From positions 1 through 38,475 of the forward strand of contig URBB01000003.1 of NCBI GenBank assembly GCA_900545835.1: a stretch of 38,475 nt of DNA. The letters are read 5' to 3'. The position numbers were made by a program, and so were the translations under genes. The notes beneath the pieces were generated by a model. The model did no database searches and had not been told where the DNA came from. It worked only from the letters and a program-made list of their open reading frames with translations. Below are positions 24,268 through 33,000 of this stretch, piece by piece. The stretch is from an uncultured Collinsella sp. GTDB taxonomy: Bacteria; Actinomycetota; Coriobacteriia; Coriobacteriales; Coriobacteriaceae. Numbering within the stretch: the first letter of the stretch is position 1; each line of letters begins with the position of its first letter.

Positions 24268-25194
24268 ATGCCCATTCGCATCCCCGACGCCCTCCCTGCC
24301 GCCGCGCAGCTCGAGAGCGAGAACATCTTTGTCATGACCGAGTACCGCGCGCTGCACCAGGACATCCGTCCGCTGCGCGTGCTCATCCTCAACCTCATGC
24401 CCACCAAGATCGCCACCGAGACGCAGATCATGCGCAAGCTCTCCAACACGCCGCTGCAGGTGGAGGTGGACCTGCTGCGCACCAAGACGCACGAGGCCAC
24501 GCACGTGAGCGCCGGCCACCTGGAGACGTTCTACCGCACGTTCGACGACATCCGCGACATCCACTACGACGGCCTGATCATCACGGGCGCGCCGGTGGAA
24601 CAGATGCCGTTCGAAGAGGTCGACTACTGGCCCGAGCTCTGCCAGATCATGGATTGGTCCACCACGCACGTGCACTCTACGCTGCACATTTGTTGGGGCG
24701 CGCAGGCCGGCCTGTACCATCATTACGGCATCCAGAAGTACGACCTGCCGGCAAAGGCGAGCGGCGTGTTCGAGCATTATCTGGTGAAGCCGCAAAGCCC
24801 GCTGGTCCGCGGCTTTGACGACCGCTTCTATGCCGTACATTCGCGCAACACCGACGTGCGCCGCGAGGACGTGGAGGCCGAGCCGCAGCTTGAGGTCGTG
24901 GCCGTGTCCGACGAGGTGGGCCTGTACATCGTCAAGTCGACCGACAGCCGTCGCTTCTTTGTCTTTGGTCACCCCGAGTACGATACCGACACGCTGCGCC
25001 TGGAGTACGAGCGCGACGTGAAGCGCGGCCTCAACCCTCAGGTGCCGGCGCATTACTTCCCAGGTGACGACCCCACCGCCGAGCCGCGCAACGTCTGGCG
25101 CAGCCAGGCTCAGCTGCTCTACACCAACTGGCTCAACTACTACGTCTACCAGACCACACCCTACGACCTGGCCCGCGCCGGCGAGGAACACTAG
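24268..25194 (+). CDS. metAA: Homoserine O-acyltransferase MetA (predicted acetyl-CoA type)
   Basis: A 308-residue cytosolic enzyme that activates homoserine for methionine synthesis. The catalytic cysteine is C142 (LHICWGAQAG), with H235 and E237 in FGHPEYD completing the site. Residue 111 is Glu (GAPVE). In characterised MetA proteins Glu here goes with acetyl-CoA and Gly with succinyl-CoA, so O-acetylhomoserine is the expected product. The start is ATG 24268 after GTAAGGAG. The 209-base gap to the divergent dehydrogenase shows no recognisable SAM riboswitch. Confidence 0.93.
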   Translation: MPIRIPDALPAAAQLESENIFVMTEYRALHQDIRPLRVLILNLMPTKIATETQIMRKLSNTPLQVEVDLLRTKTHEATHVSAGHLETFYRTFDDIRDIHYDGLIITGAPVEQMPFEEVDYWPELCQIMDWSTTHVHSTLHICWGAQAGLYHHYGIQKYDLPAKASGVFEHYLVKPQSPLVRGFDDRFYAVHSRNTDVRREDVEAEPQLEVVAVSDEVGLYIVKSTDSRRFFVFGHPEYDTDTLRLEYERDVKRGLNPQVPAHYFPGDDPTAEPRNVWRSQAQLLYTNWLNYYVYQTTPYDLARAGEEH

Positions 25195-25248
25195 ACTGCG
25201 GCTGTAGCTGTGGTTGCTGCTGCGGCCGTTGCTGTGCTCACGGCGTGA

Positions 25249-25364
25249 CGAACGTGGATTTTCGGACACACGAGCGTGGATTTTCGGACGTTTACAAATC
25301 GAGCGTGGATAATCTCCCACTTTTGGCTCAAAACTAGGCTCAAAACGGGAGATTATCCACGCTC
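25249..25364. repeat. Repeat array E1 (19-bp units at 22/29-bp steps, ending in hairpin)
   Basis: Units start at 25249, 25271 and 25300, so the steps are 22 and 29. The first two, CGAACGTGGATTTTCGGAC and CGAGCGTGGATTTTCGGAC, differ at one base. The third begins the hairpin arm GAGCGTGGATAATCTCCC (25301-25318), which pairs perfectly over 18 bp with 25347-25364 and is followed by ATTTTTT. The rest of the gap (25371-25661) holds ATTTGGTCAG twice (25575-25584 and 25597-25606) and no other gene. Confidence 0.85.
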
Positions 25365-25661
25365 ATTTTTTAGGCATGTAGATGCCGATGGCTCGGCTAA
25401 GCGACGGTGCGTGCAGAGGCAAAGTCGCATTTGGCGTAGTCTTGAATCTCGACGGGTTTTTCTTTCTGATAATCCGATGGACCAAGGCCTCAAAATGTGG
25501 AGACAGGGACCTCTCGACAACCGCCCTACCTGCAGATATAAGACATCAGCCTAAAACGTCCAAAACCGTCAAGCATTTGGTCAGCGCCTGGACGGTATTT
25601 GGTCAGACTTCGCATGAAACCGTCTGGTACGTTTGCGCCGTTCCAAGATTTGGGAGGCGAC

Positions 25662-26624
25662 ATGGGAAACATGACGGCGAATCAAAGGCTTGCAAGTCAC
25701 ATTAAAGCATGCGAACAGCAGATGAGCTGCGTGTACGCGCGCACGGCGGCGGAGGCAAAGCAGATTCAGCGGCGGGCGGAGGCGGGAAGTCTCGAAGCGG
25801 TCATGCCGGGGCTGTATGCGCGTCCGGAATACTGGTCCGAGCTCAAGTTTCGGCAGCGTTATCTGCATCGGGTGCGGGCGCTTGCGCAAAAGCACCCCGA
25901 CTGGACATTTTGCTCCTATACGGCGGCTGTTATCTATGGCCTTTCGGTTTCGCATGCCAATTTGACGCACATCCATATCGCCGCGATGCCGGCCCAATCG
26001 ACGACGCCGGGCTCTCAGGTCATTCGTCATCGCTATGCTCGTCAAACACGGGCCACCCAGATGGATATCGCCGTAACCGATATCGATCAAACGATTACGG
26101 ATTGCTTGGTCGATGCATCGTTTGTCGAGGGACTGATCATCGCGGATTCGGCGCTCCATGAGCAACTTTTGTCGAAGGAGCATCTCGTTGAGACTGTCGA
26201 CAAGCTTGGCCTGAATCGTCGCGGTGTTGTGACGGCGCGCAGGGTTGCACGATGTGCCGATGGGCTGTCGGAAAGCGGCGGCGAGTCCAAGGCGCGTGCC
26301 CTGATGATCGAGCGCGGCTGGCAGACGCCGGAGTTGCAAGTTGAGCTGTTCGACCCGGTTGAGCCGGGACGGCCGTATCGCGTCGACTACTTGTGGCGCG
26401 TGGGCGACCAGCTGATTATCGGTGAGTTCGACGGATTCGTTAAAAGCGAGAAAGCGGCGGAGGAGGGCAAGCTCGCAAAGGCGCAGTTCGATGAGCGTCA
26501 GCGCGAGTCGAGGCTTTCGCTGCTTGATAATTGCAAGATCGTGCGCTTGTGCTGGGATGATCTAAGGGATCCGACAAAGCTCGATCGCAAGCTCAAAGTC
26601 GCCGGCGTGCCGCGTGCGTGCTGA
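25662..26624 (+). CDS. AbiEi/DUF559-like protein (wHTH plus nuclease-like C-terminus)
   Basis: A 320-residue protein. The N-terminal part (about 20-95) resembles the winged-helix domain of AbiEi antitoxins: YARTAAEAKQIQRRAEAG, VMPGLYARPEYW, then FCSYTAAVIYGL. The C-terminal part (about 225-310), with SKARALMIERGW, YRVDYLWRVGDQLIIGEFDG and IVRLCWDDL, resembles DUF559/Vsr-like PD-(D/E)xK nuclease folds, where D and E-x-D would be metal ligands. The start is ATG 25662 after GGGAGG at 4-base spacing. No AbiEii partner is nearby. The gene is bracketed by E arrays at 25249 and 26650 in the same orientation. Regulatory, antitoxin or defence roles are possible; none is shown. Confidence 0.6.
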   Translation: MGNMTANQRLASHIKACEQQMSCVYARTAAEAKQIQRRAEAGSLEAVMPGLYARPEYWSELKFRQRYLHRVRALAQKHPDWTFCSYTAAVIYGLSVSHANLTHIHIAAMPAQSTTPGSQVIRHRYARQTRATQMDIAVTDIDQTITDCLVDASFVEGLIIADSALHEQLLSKEHLVETVDKLGLNRRGVVTARRVARCADGLSESGGESKARALMIERGWQTPELQVELFDPVEPGRPYRVDYLWRVGDQLIIGEFDGFVKSEKAAEEGKLAKAQFDERQRESRLSLLDNCKIVRLCWDDLRDPTKLDRKLKVAGVPRAC

Positions 26625-26649
26625 GGCAGTTGCAAGGCGTTTGGCTGCA

Positions 26650-26766
26650 CGGGCGTGGAAAATCAGACGGACGAGCGTGGAAATCTGGACGTTTGTTGAA
26701 TGAGCGTGGATAATCTCCCATTTTTGGCTCGTAAGGGGGCCCAAAGTGGGAGATTTTCCACACTCA
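26650..26766. repeat. Repeat array E2
   Basis: Units start at 26650, 26672 and 26701 (steps 22 and 29, as in E1). The hairpin TGAGCGTGGATAATCTCCCA (26701-26720) pairs with 26747-26766 at 18 of 20 positions. It lies 25 bases after the AbiEi-like gene's stop and ends 25 bases before the convergent cyclo-ligase stop. Confidence 0.85.
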
Positions 26767-26791
26767 TCTTGCGGGTGCGAAACAGCGGCGA

Positions 26792-27388
26792 TTAGGCGCT
26801 GATGATGTGGGGTAGCGGCAGGTCGTGAGCGTCGGTGGGAACGCGGTCGACACGCTGCTCGTCAAAGGCGATGCCGATGATTTGGCATGCGGGCGAGAGC
26901 GTGGGCAGGTAGCGGTCGTAGCAGCCGCCGCCGTAGCCCAGGCGCGCGCCGGTTTGGTCGAAGGCCACGAGCGGCACAACAATCATGTCGAGAGCCTCGG
27001 CAGGCACGATGGGGAAGCGGTCGCTGTCGATGTCCGTGGCCGCAAAGGCCCGCGTAGGGTGGGCGATAAACGGGGCCTCGGACGCATCGCCGGCAGAGAC
27101 TGCCCGCATGCACATGCGCTGGCCGCATGCGGCGGCGTCGCTTGCCGAGAGCATGCACGGATAGGCCACGCGCCAGCCGCGTTTGGCGGCCGCAGCGACA
27201 AACGCGGCTGGGTCGACTTCGGAACCCATCGCGGCATAGACGGCAACGGTGTGCGGTGCCGCGGCACCCAAGCGATCCATCAGTTCAACAAGCCGCGCGC
27301 AGATAGCGGCTGACTTTGCCGCCCGCACATCCAAATCAAGAGCATCGCGCCGAGCAATCATCGCCCGTCGCAACTCAGCCTTGTCCAT
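26792..27388 (-). CDS. 5-formyltetrahydrofolate cyclo-ligase
   Basis: A 198-residue enzyme that converts 5-formyl-THF to 5,10-methenyl-THF with ATP. LRRAMIARRDAL near the N-terminus is the family's start motif, VAVYAAMGSEVDP (about 47) contains the substrate segment, and LGYGGGCYDRYL (about 153) is the conserved glycine-rich phosphate/folate motif. The start is the ATG at 27388, with GAGGAG about 6 bases upstream; an extension to 27415 lacks a site. It is monocistronic and convergent with the AbiEi-like gene. Confidence 0.9.
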   Translation of the reverse strand: MDKAELRRAMIARRDALDLDVRAAKSAAICARLVELMDRLGAAAPHTVAVYAAMGSEVDPAAFVAAAAKRGWRVAYPCMLSASDAAACGQRMCMRAVSAGDASEAPFIAHPTRAFAATDIDSDRFPIVPAEALDMIVVPLVAFDQTGARLGYGGGCYDRYLPTLSPACQIIGIAFDEQRVDRVPTDAHDLPLPHIISA

Positions 27389-27404
27389 CCCAGTCTCCTC
27401 TAGC

Positions 27405-27451
27405 AAACCTGCCAAAAAGGGACAGGTTTATTTTGGCAGGTTTTATCTGGG
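27405..27451. repeat. Element A, copy 4 (inverted)
   Basis: AAACCTGCCAAAA (27405-27417) pairs perfectly over 13 bp with TTTTGGCAGGTTT (27431-27443). The loop contains GGGACAGG. The run-out TATCTGGG is the complement of the CCCAGATA start of the copies at 15772 and 17908. It lies between hicB and the cyclo-ligase. Confidence 0.85.
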
Positions 27452-27534
27452 CAAACGCGATATGGGCAGTAAAGTCACCGCAAATTTGCCTGTGAACTGC
27501 GCCCTTTGTGGTTGTTTGGGCCTGTGCGTTAATG

Positions 27535-27864
27535 CTATAACGCCGCAGCGATCGCCTCAGTCACAAACTTATTGAGTGACTCACCCTTCTTTGCCGCTGC
27601 CAGCGCCGCTTGCTTGTGGAGCTCAGAGCCCGTTCTTACGTTGAACGACCCCTTAAAAGCCCGCTCGGGTTCCTTGCCCTTCTCGGCGCAAAACTCAAGG
27701 TAATCGTCGACGGCGTCGTGGAAGCACTGCTCCACTTCTTTAACCGTGGAGCCTTCAAATACGATTGCGTCCCTAATGCCGGTGACCATGCCAGTTAGCA
27801 CATGTTGCTCGGCATCGAACTCGACTGGGGCGAAATAACCCTTGTATGCCAAAACGTTACTCAT
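27535..27864 (-). CDS. hicB: HicB-family antitoxin
   Basis: A 109-residue antitoxin. The N-terminal partial RNase-H-like HicB fold is YKGYFAPVEFDAEQHVLTGMVTGIRDAIVFEGSTVKEVEQCFHDAVDDYL, and the C-terminal ribbon-helix-helix-like segment is FNVRTGSELHKQAALAAAKKGESLNKFVTEAI. It binds and blocks HicA and normally represses its own promoter. The start is the ATG at 27864, with GGAGG 5 bases upstream; it overlaps the hicA stop by 8 bases, the usual toxin-first layout. Confidence 0.88.
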   Translation of the reverse strand: MSNVLAYKGYFAPVEFDAEQHVLTGMVTGIRDAIVFEGSTVKEVEQCFHDAVDDYLEFCAEKGKEPERAFKGSFNVRTGSELHKQAALAAAKKGESLNKFVTEAIAAAL

Positions 27865-28120
27865 GACTACCTCCGACATCTTGCAGAAATCGAACGATGT
27901 TTCGAATGGTCCCCGCTGTCAATTCGTCAGATGGATGTGGCGCGTGCATTACGAATATCCTGCCATCTGATGGCCTGTAGAAGCGAACGCGCGATCCGGA
28001 TGCCTTGCCTTTGTTGTCCATTTCAAAGCCATATGAAGCCATGACTTTTAAAAAATCGGCATACCGATACGTCGAAGGGCAGCTAAGCAGTTGGGCGATG
28101 AGTTTATCGGTCCGCGTTAT
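27857..28120 (-). CDS. hicA: HicA-family toxin, lacking a canonical start codon
   Basis: A HicA mRNA interferase of the longer subfamily. From the first ATG (28042) only 61 residues follow, from MASYGFEMDNKGKASGSRVRF to VGGSHE, which misses the first helix. The same frame is open upstream to a TGA at 28127-28129 and encodes TDKLIAQLLSCPSTYRYADFLKV, which fits the family's N-terminus well. No ATG, GTG or TTG lies in that extension. The codon where the start is expected is ATA (28118-28120), 3 bases after GGCGGG. The full frame gives 87 residues. Either ATA is used, or an ATG-to-ATA change has weakened the toxin. Its own promoter is visible at 28181-28209. Confidence 0.75.
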   Translation of the reverse strand: MTRTDKLIAQLLSCPSTYRYADFLKVMASYGFEMDNKGKASGSRVRFYRPSDGRIFVMHAPHPSDELTAGTIRNIVRFLQDVGGSHE

Positions 28121-28180
28121 CCCGCCTCACATTCTGCAACTATATCCTAGTTGCAATTTAAGTCCGATGCAAGCATCCCT

Positions 28181-28216
28181 ACTATAGAACATGTGTACGT
28201 ATAGAACAAGTGTTCG
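28181..28216 (-). promoter_or_regulatory. hicA promoter overlapped by a tandem 17-bp repeat
   Basis: On the minus strand TTGTTC (28209-28204) and TATAGT (28186-28181) are 17 bases apart. On the plus strand TATAGAACATGTGTACG (28183-28199) is followed without a gap by TATAGAACAAGTGTTCG (28200-28216), matching at 15 of 17 positions. GAACA-ag-TGTTC at 28204-28215 is a perfect palindrome. This is a likely HicB operator. Confidence 0.65.
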
Positions 28217-28253
28217 AACCACCACAAAGGTGCCTGCCCCCTTTGTGGTGGTT
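28217..28253. repeat. Hairpin element C, copy 1
   Basis: AACCACCACAAAGG (28217-28230) pairs perfectly over 14 bp with CCTTTGTGGTGGTT (28240-28253), with loop TGCCTGCCC. It is nearly identical to 30010-30048. It lies between the hicA promoter and the zinc-ribbon gene. Confidence 0.85.
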
Positions 28254-28341
28254 TGGCTCCCGCTTGGCTTTGTTGCGCAACAAGGGCTGCATTTTTGGGT
28301 TTACCTTCATGGTGGAAGGAATGAACCGAAAGGAGCTCGCC

Positions 28342-29997
28342 ATGTTTTGTCGCTCGTGTGGCACGCCGCTTGTCGACGACGCCCTCTTTTGCCCCGTATG
28401 CGGCGCGCCCGTAGCACCCGACCAGGTCGCGGCCACGCAGCAACCCCAGCCTGCCACGCCCGCTCCTGGGCAATACGTGCCCGTGCAGCAGCCCGTGCGG
28501 CGCAAGCGTTCCAAGAAGCCCCTCATCGCCCTTGCCGCGGTGCTTGCCGTGGCGGCGGGTGTCGGCGGTGGCGCGCTGTTCTACTTTACGCAGATCGCGA
28601 CCACGCCTATCGACGAGAAGACCTTCCCGGACAGCGGCATGCGTGCGCTTGTCTCGACCAAGTACGACACTAACGGTGACGGCCGCATCTCACACGACGA
28701 GGCCAAGGCGGTGACATCGGTCGAGCTGGACGGCGTCGCGTCGACGCAGGGCCTGGGCAAGGTGCTCCCCAACGTTACCAGTGTGGAATACGGTGGGGAC
28801 AAACTCGTCAACCTGGACCTCTCGGGTTGCGGCGACCTTAAAACCGTCGAGCTTAACTCGGCGAGCAACGTCACCGTCGTTAACCTGGACGGTTGCGACA
28901 ACATCGAGAAGCTCGACCTTTCAAATGCCGGGGAGCTCAAAAGCGTCGATCTTTCGGGTAAAAAGAAGCTCGCCACGTTGGCACTGCCGCAGGATACGAA
29001 GGTTGGCGGCATTAAGGACACGCAGCTCGACGAGCTGTGGCTGCCGGTGTCCTACGAAGGTACCGATAAATCGGACCAGTACGGCGATATCTACGAGATC
29101 GAGCGTGACGAGAACGGTTATGTCACGGGCTTCACGTCTGCCGTCAAGCAAGGTGGCGGCGTAAGCTACAGCGTTGAACATGACGAGACGCATCGTATCT
29201 CTGAGATTGAAGAAGATCTGGCGGGCGGCTATGTGAACATCAACACGTTTACGTACGACGCCGACGGCAACGTCACGCGCATCGACTGCGATGCCGACAT
29301 GAGCGATTCGTCGAGCACCACGACGTTTACCTACGACGCGGACGGAAACCTGATCAACAAGACGACCCATGCGGGTTACGGCGAGAGCGCGAGCACGTAT
29401 ATTTATCAGAACGGCAACATGGTGACCAACACCGATACCAGCCCGGCCAATCCTCGGACGGTCGTGTATTCGTACGGATACGACAAGGATCGCGTGACGT
29501 CCTTTACGCTGGACTGCCAGGGCGACACGGTGGGAACTACGTGGACGATCACCGCGGGCTACGAGTATGACAAGGACGGCAACATTTCGCGCATCTCACC
29601 TGTGGCCTATGACTCGCACGGCAACGATTACGGCTCGCTGAACTCGTATGCCGCGGTGGATTATTCGTACAGCGACGGAAAACTCGACAGGATCGATTCC
29701 GAGCGCGGCGGCTATGCGGAGTTCTATTTCGACGAGCGCGGCAATCTGACGTCGGTCGACGAGTATGCCGGTCGCGGTTCGGATGCCGAGTTTGAGTTTG
29801 AGCACGAGGTCGAGTACCAGCGCTACTTCTGCAACAAGCACGAGAAGAACAAGCCGGAGGAGTGGATTCGTCTGGATACAGAGTACGACGTCGACCAGGG
29901 TAGCTGGAGCAACGATTCCGACTATGGTCGTGAGCGCTTTGCAACCATGTACAAGCTCGATCCGCTGGCGGCCAGGCTGAACCCGTTTATCAAGTAG
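28342..29997 (+). CDS. Membrane-anchored protein: zinc ribbon, EF-hand, leucine-rich and YD repeats
   Basis: A 551-residue protein of unusual build. A zinc ribbon (C3, C6, C17, C20) opens the N-terminus, followed by a Pro/Gln-rich stretch (25-52), a basic patch RRKRSKK (53-59) and one membrane segment (60-83). By charge, the ribbon should be inside the cell and the rest outside. Residues 109-120 (DTNGDGRISHDE) form a textbook EF-hand or dockerin-like calcium loop, followed by leucine-rich-like turns (about 150-230). At least four RHS/YD-type repeats follow (YDADGNVTRI, YDADGNLINK, YDKDGNISRI, FDERGNLTSV). The start is ATG 28342 with AAAGGAG at 6-base spacing. Its function is unknown; a surface sensor or adhesin is possible. 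Confidence 0.75.
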   Translation: MFCRSCGTPLVDDALFCPVCGAPVAPDQVAATQQPQPATPAPGQYVPVQQPVRRKRSKKPLIALAAVLAVAAGVGGGALFYFTQIATTPIDEKTFPDSGMRALVSTKYDTNGDGRISHDEAKAVTSVELDGVASTQGLGKVLPNVTSVEYGGDKLVNLDLSGCGDLKTVELNSASNVTVVNLDGCDNIEKLDLSNAGELKSVDLSGKKKLATLALPQDTKVGGIKDTQLDELWLPVSYEGTDKSDQYGDIYEIERDENGYVTGFTSAVKQGGGVSYSVEHDETHRISEIEEDLAGGYVNINTFTYDADGNVTRIDCDADMSDSSSTTTFTYDADGNLINKTTHAGYGESASTYIYQNGNMVTNTDTSPANPRTVVYSYGYDKDRVTSFTLDCQGDTVGTTWTITAGYEYDKDGNISRISPVAYDSHGNDYGSLNSYAAVDYSYSDGKLDRIDSERGGYAEFYFDERGNLTSVDEYAGRGSDAEFEFEHEVEYQRYFCNKHEKNKPEEWIRLDTEYDVDQGSWSNDSDYGRERFATMYKLDPLAARLNPFIK

Positions 29998-30009
29998 CGG
30001 CCCACTCGC

Positions 30010-30048
30010 AAACCACCACAAAGGTGCCTGTCCCCTTTGTGGTGGTTT
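30010..30048. terminator. Hairpin element C, copy 2 (probable shared terminator)
   Basis: AAACCACCACAAAGG (30010-30024) pairs perfectly over 15 bp with 30034-30048, followed by TTGC. It sits between the stop codons of two convergent genes (29997 and 30062) and is likely to end both transcripts. It is the same element as 28217-28253. Confidence 0.8.
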
Positions 30049-30061
30049 TGCTTGGCTGTGG

Positions 30062-33000
30062 CTAGGCCAGCAGGTCGATGACGTTAAAGCCGGCGTTGCT
30101 CTTGGCGATGACGTCGCGGCCGCCAAAGACGCAGGTGGGTGACTCGGCTGCGATGCGCGTTACGTCGGCGCCGAGCGAGCGAAGCTCACCGGGCGTGGCG
30201 GCGAGCATCTGGGCGCGGCGCTCCTCGCGCGCATGCGGATCGAGCCCGGCCAGGTAGGTCGTGTTGCGGCGCTTGGTGAGCGCGTACGGCTTCACCGGCG
30301 CGTCCATGCCGCTCACGCAGCTCACGATAAAGCCCTCAAAGGCGGCCTCGTCGGGATCAAAGCTGCCGAGCCATTCGCCCGCGCGCGCCACGCGCTCAAT
30401 CGAGGGGTCGATTGCCGGGTCGCGGTAGGTGTAGAACGCCGCCTGACGCTCGCCGGCCGCGCGGAATCCGCAGCCGTACGCGCCGCCCTTAACGCGGATC
30501 TCGTTCCACAGATAGTCGTAGGAGAGCGCGTTGGCGGCAACCGCCCAGGCGCCCGTCACGTCGATGCCCAAGCGACGCGGGTCGCACGCGCTTGCCGCAA
30601 AACAGATGTCGCTGGGGATGACAAAGGCCTCGTGGCGGTCGCACGGCGTCGGCACCACGAGCGCGTTGCGGCCGGCATCGGCGCCGTCGCCAGCGCCCAG
30701 CTCCAGGTCGCCCGCGGCGGCCCAGTATGCGTTAAAGTCCTCGTCGCTGCCGGTAAAGCTCGCCAGGCAGCCATCGGCCACAAAGATGCGGCCTGCCAGC
30801 TCGGCAAGCTTGGTACGCAACCCGTTCACGCGCTCGTCAAAGTGGTCGAGCAGGTCGCGCAGGAACAGATAGAAGTCCACGCCCGAAAGCTGCTCGCGCA
30901 CCACGGCCGAAGGCGAGCTGTAGCTCATCGCGCGACCGAGCGCCGCCGAGTGGCCGTTGTTGATAAAGCCCTGCTCAAGCCCAATGCGAATCTGTGTGAG
31001 CACGTCGCGCACGCGGTCGGCGTCGGCATCTGCCAAAAGCGTGCTCGACCATACCTCGCGCGGCAGACTCGCCAGCGCATCGATCTTCTCGGACAGGGCG
31101 CCGGCGCTCACCAGCAGGTAGGGGCGCACGCCGTCCACTTCGGGCTGCGTCATGACCTCGGTCGTAAAGCTCAAAAAGCCGAGCTTGCCAGCGAGCAAGT
31201 TGTCGAGTTCCTCGGCCGAGTGCTCGCGCGTGGGCAGCTGCTTAAGCAGGCGGCAGAGCAGTGTCACATAGGGCAGGTCCTCAAACGCGACGCAGTTCAG
31301 GTCGAAATACTGCATGGCGTAGGCCAGACGGTTGGTGGGGATGCCGTGGCGCAGGCAGGGGATGGGCACGGTCGTGTCCACGATCAGTGGCGGCTCGGGG
31401 CGCGCCTCGCCAATGTCGGACACGCGCAGGCGCGGCAGCGTGGCCTTGGCCTCGGGTGTGTCTTCCGCCTCCTGCGCGGCACGCAGCGCGGCCGTGCGCT
31501 CGACCACGTCGGTCAGCTCGGCATCGGTCATGGCATCGCGCTTGGCTGCCAGCTCGGCGGCCTCGGCGCCCTCTGCACCCTCGGCGGCGTCCACCGGCAC
31601 CAGCTCGACCAGTGCCATGTGGTCGTTTTCCAGCACCAGCTCGCGCAGCAGGTCCTCAAAATAGCTGCCGTCCAGCTCGCTACGCAGCTCCTCGTACACC
31701 GGGCCGTACTTGAGCGCCAGCGTCGCGGCGTCGTCATCGTAGAGCCAGGTGCTCAGCGCGTCGCACGCAATGGCCACGCCGTCGGCGATGCCATAGTCAC
31801 GCTGGCGCAGGTCGTACTCGTTGCTGCTGATGATGGCTTCCAGACGCTCGCGCGGAACTCCGTGCTCGCACAGGTCGCGGCAGGCGTCCTGGAACACGCG
31901 ACGCAGCTCGCGCGCCACACCGGGCTGTGCGTTTTGCAGCATGATGAGCTCGTAGGGCTGCAGGCTCTCGGCCGCGGTGTAGCTCACCACGTTGCCGCCC
32001 AGGCCGGCGGCCAGAATGGCCTTCTTAACCGGCGCTTCGTTGGAGCCCAGCAGCGCCTCGAACAGGATATCCGCCGCGATCGTGCGCTTGCGGTCGAGCG
32101 CGCTGCCCAGCACAAGGCCCAGGCCCACCAGGGCGTTCTCGGGTGTGGTGGCCATCTCGATGCGCTTGTACTCGCAGGTCACGGGCGCCTGCGCGTCCAA
32201 CGGATTGGGCGCCAGCGTGGACGGGTCCTCGCCGGCGGCAACGGCAGCGTCCATGCGGCGGCTCGCGGCACTCGGCTGCGACAGATAGCGCTCGTCCAAA
32301 AAGGCCAGTGCGCGGTCCACGTCCAGGTCGCCGTAGAGCGTGATGTAGGAGTTGGAGGGATTGTAGTGTCGCGCGTGCGTGTCCAGGAACTGCTCGTAGG
32401 TGAGCGCGGGAATCGCGCGCGGGTCGCCGCCGCTCTCGTGCGCATAGGCGGTGTCGGGATAGAGCGCGGCGTTGACGGCATCGTCCAGCACGCTCATGGG
32501 ATCGGACAGCGCGCCCTTCATCTCGTTGAACACCACGCCGTTATAACGCAGCGTGCCCTCGTGCAGGCTCGCGGCGCTGCTGTCGCCGTCGCCCTCCGGC
32601 AGGTCCAGTTCGTAGTGCCAGCCCTCCTGCTCAAAAATGGTGGGCTTGGTATAGATGGCCGGGTTGAACACCGCGTCCAGGTACACGTCCATCAGGTTGT
32701 ACAGATCCTGCTCGTTGGTGGTGGCAACGGGGTAGATGGTCTTGTCGGGGTAGGTCATGGCGTTGAGGAACGTCTGCATGGAGCTCTTGATCAGGTCGAC
32801 AAACGGCTCCTTGACGGGAAACTTGGCCGATCCGCACAGCACCGAGTGCTCAAGAATATGGAACACGCCGGTGGAATCGGCCGGCGGCGTCTTAAAGCCA
32901 ATGGCAAAGGCCTTGTTCTCGTCGTCGCACGCCAGGTACAGCAGGCGAGCGCCCGAGGCAGTGTGTCGCAGCACGTAAGCGTCCGAGTCGAGCTCGGGCA

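Noticed and set aside
25249..25364. CRISPR array at the E repeats
   Set aside because: Repeats are 19 bp, gaps are only 3 and 10 bases, only three units occur, and a palindrome follows; no cas genes are present.
25662..26624. Complete type IV AbiE toxin-antitoxin system
   Set aside because: No AbiEii nucleotidyltransferase toxin lies next to the AbiEi-like gene, and the C-terminus looks nuclease-like rather than AbiEi-like.
27857..28042. HicA starting at the first ATG (61 residues)
   Set aside because: This loses the conserved first helix, while the upstream in-frame extension matches the family; the longer frame is more likely the original gene.
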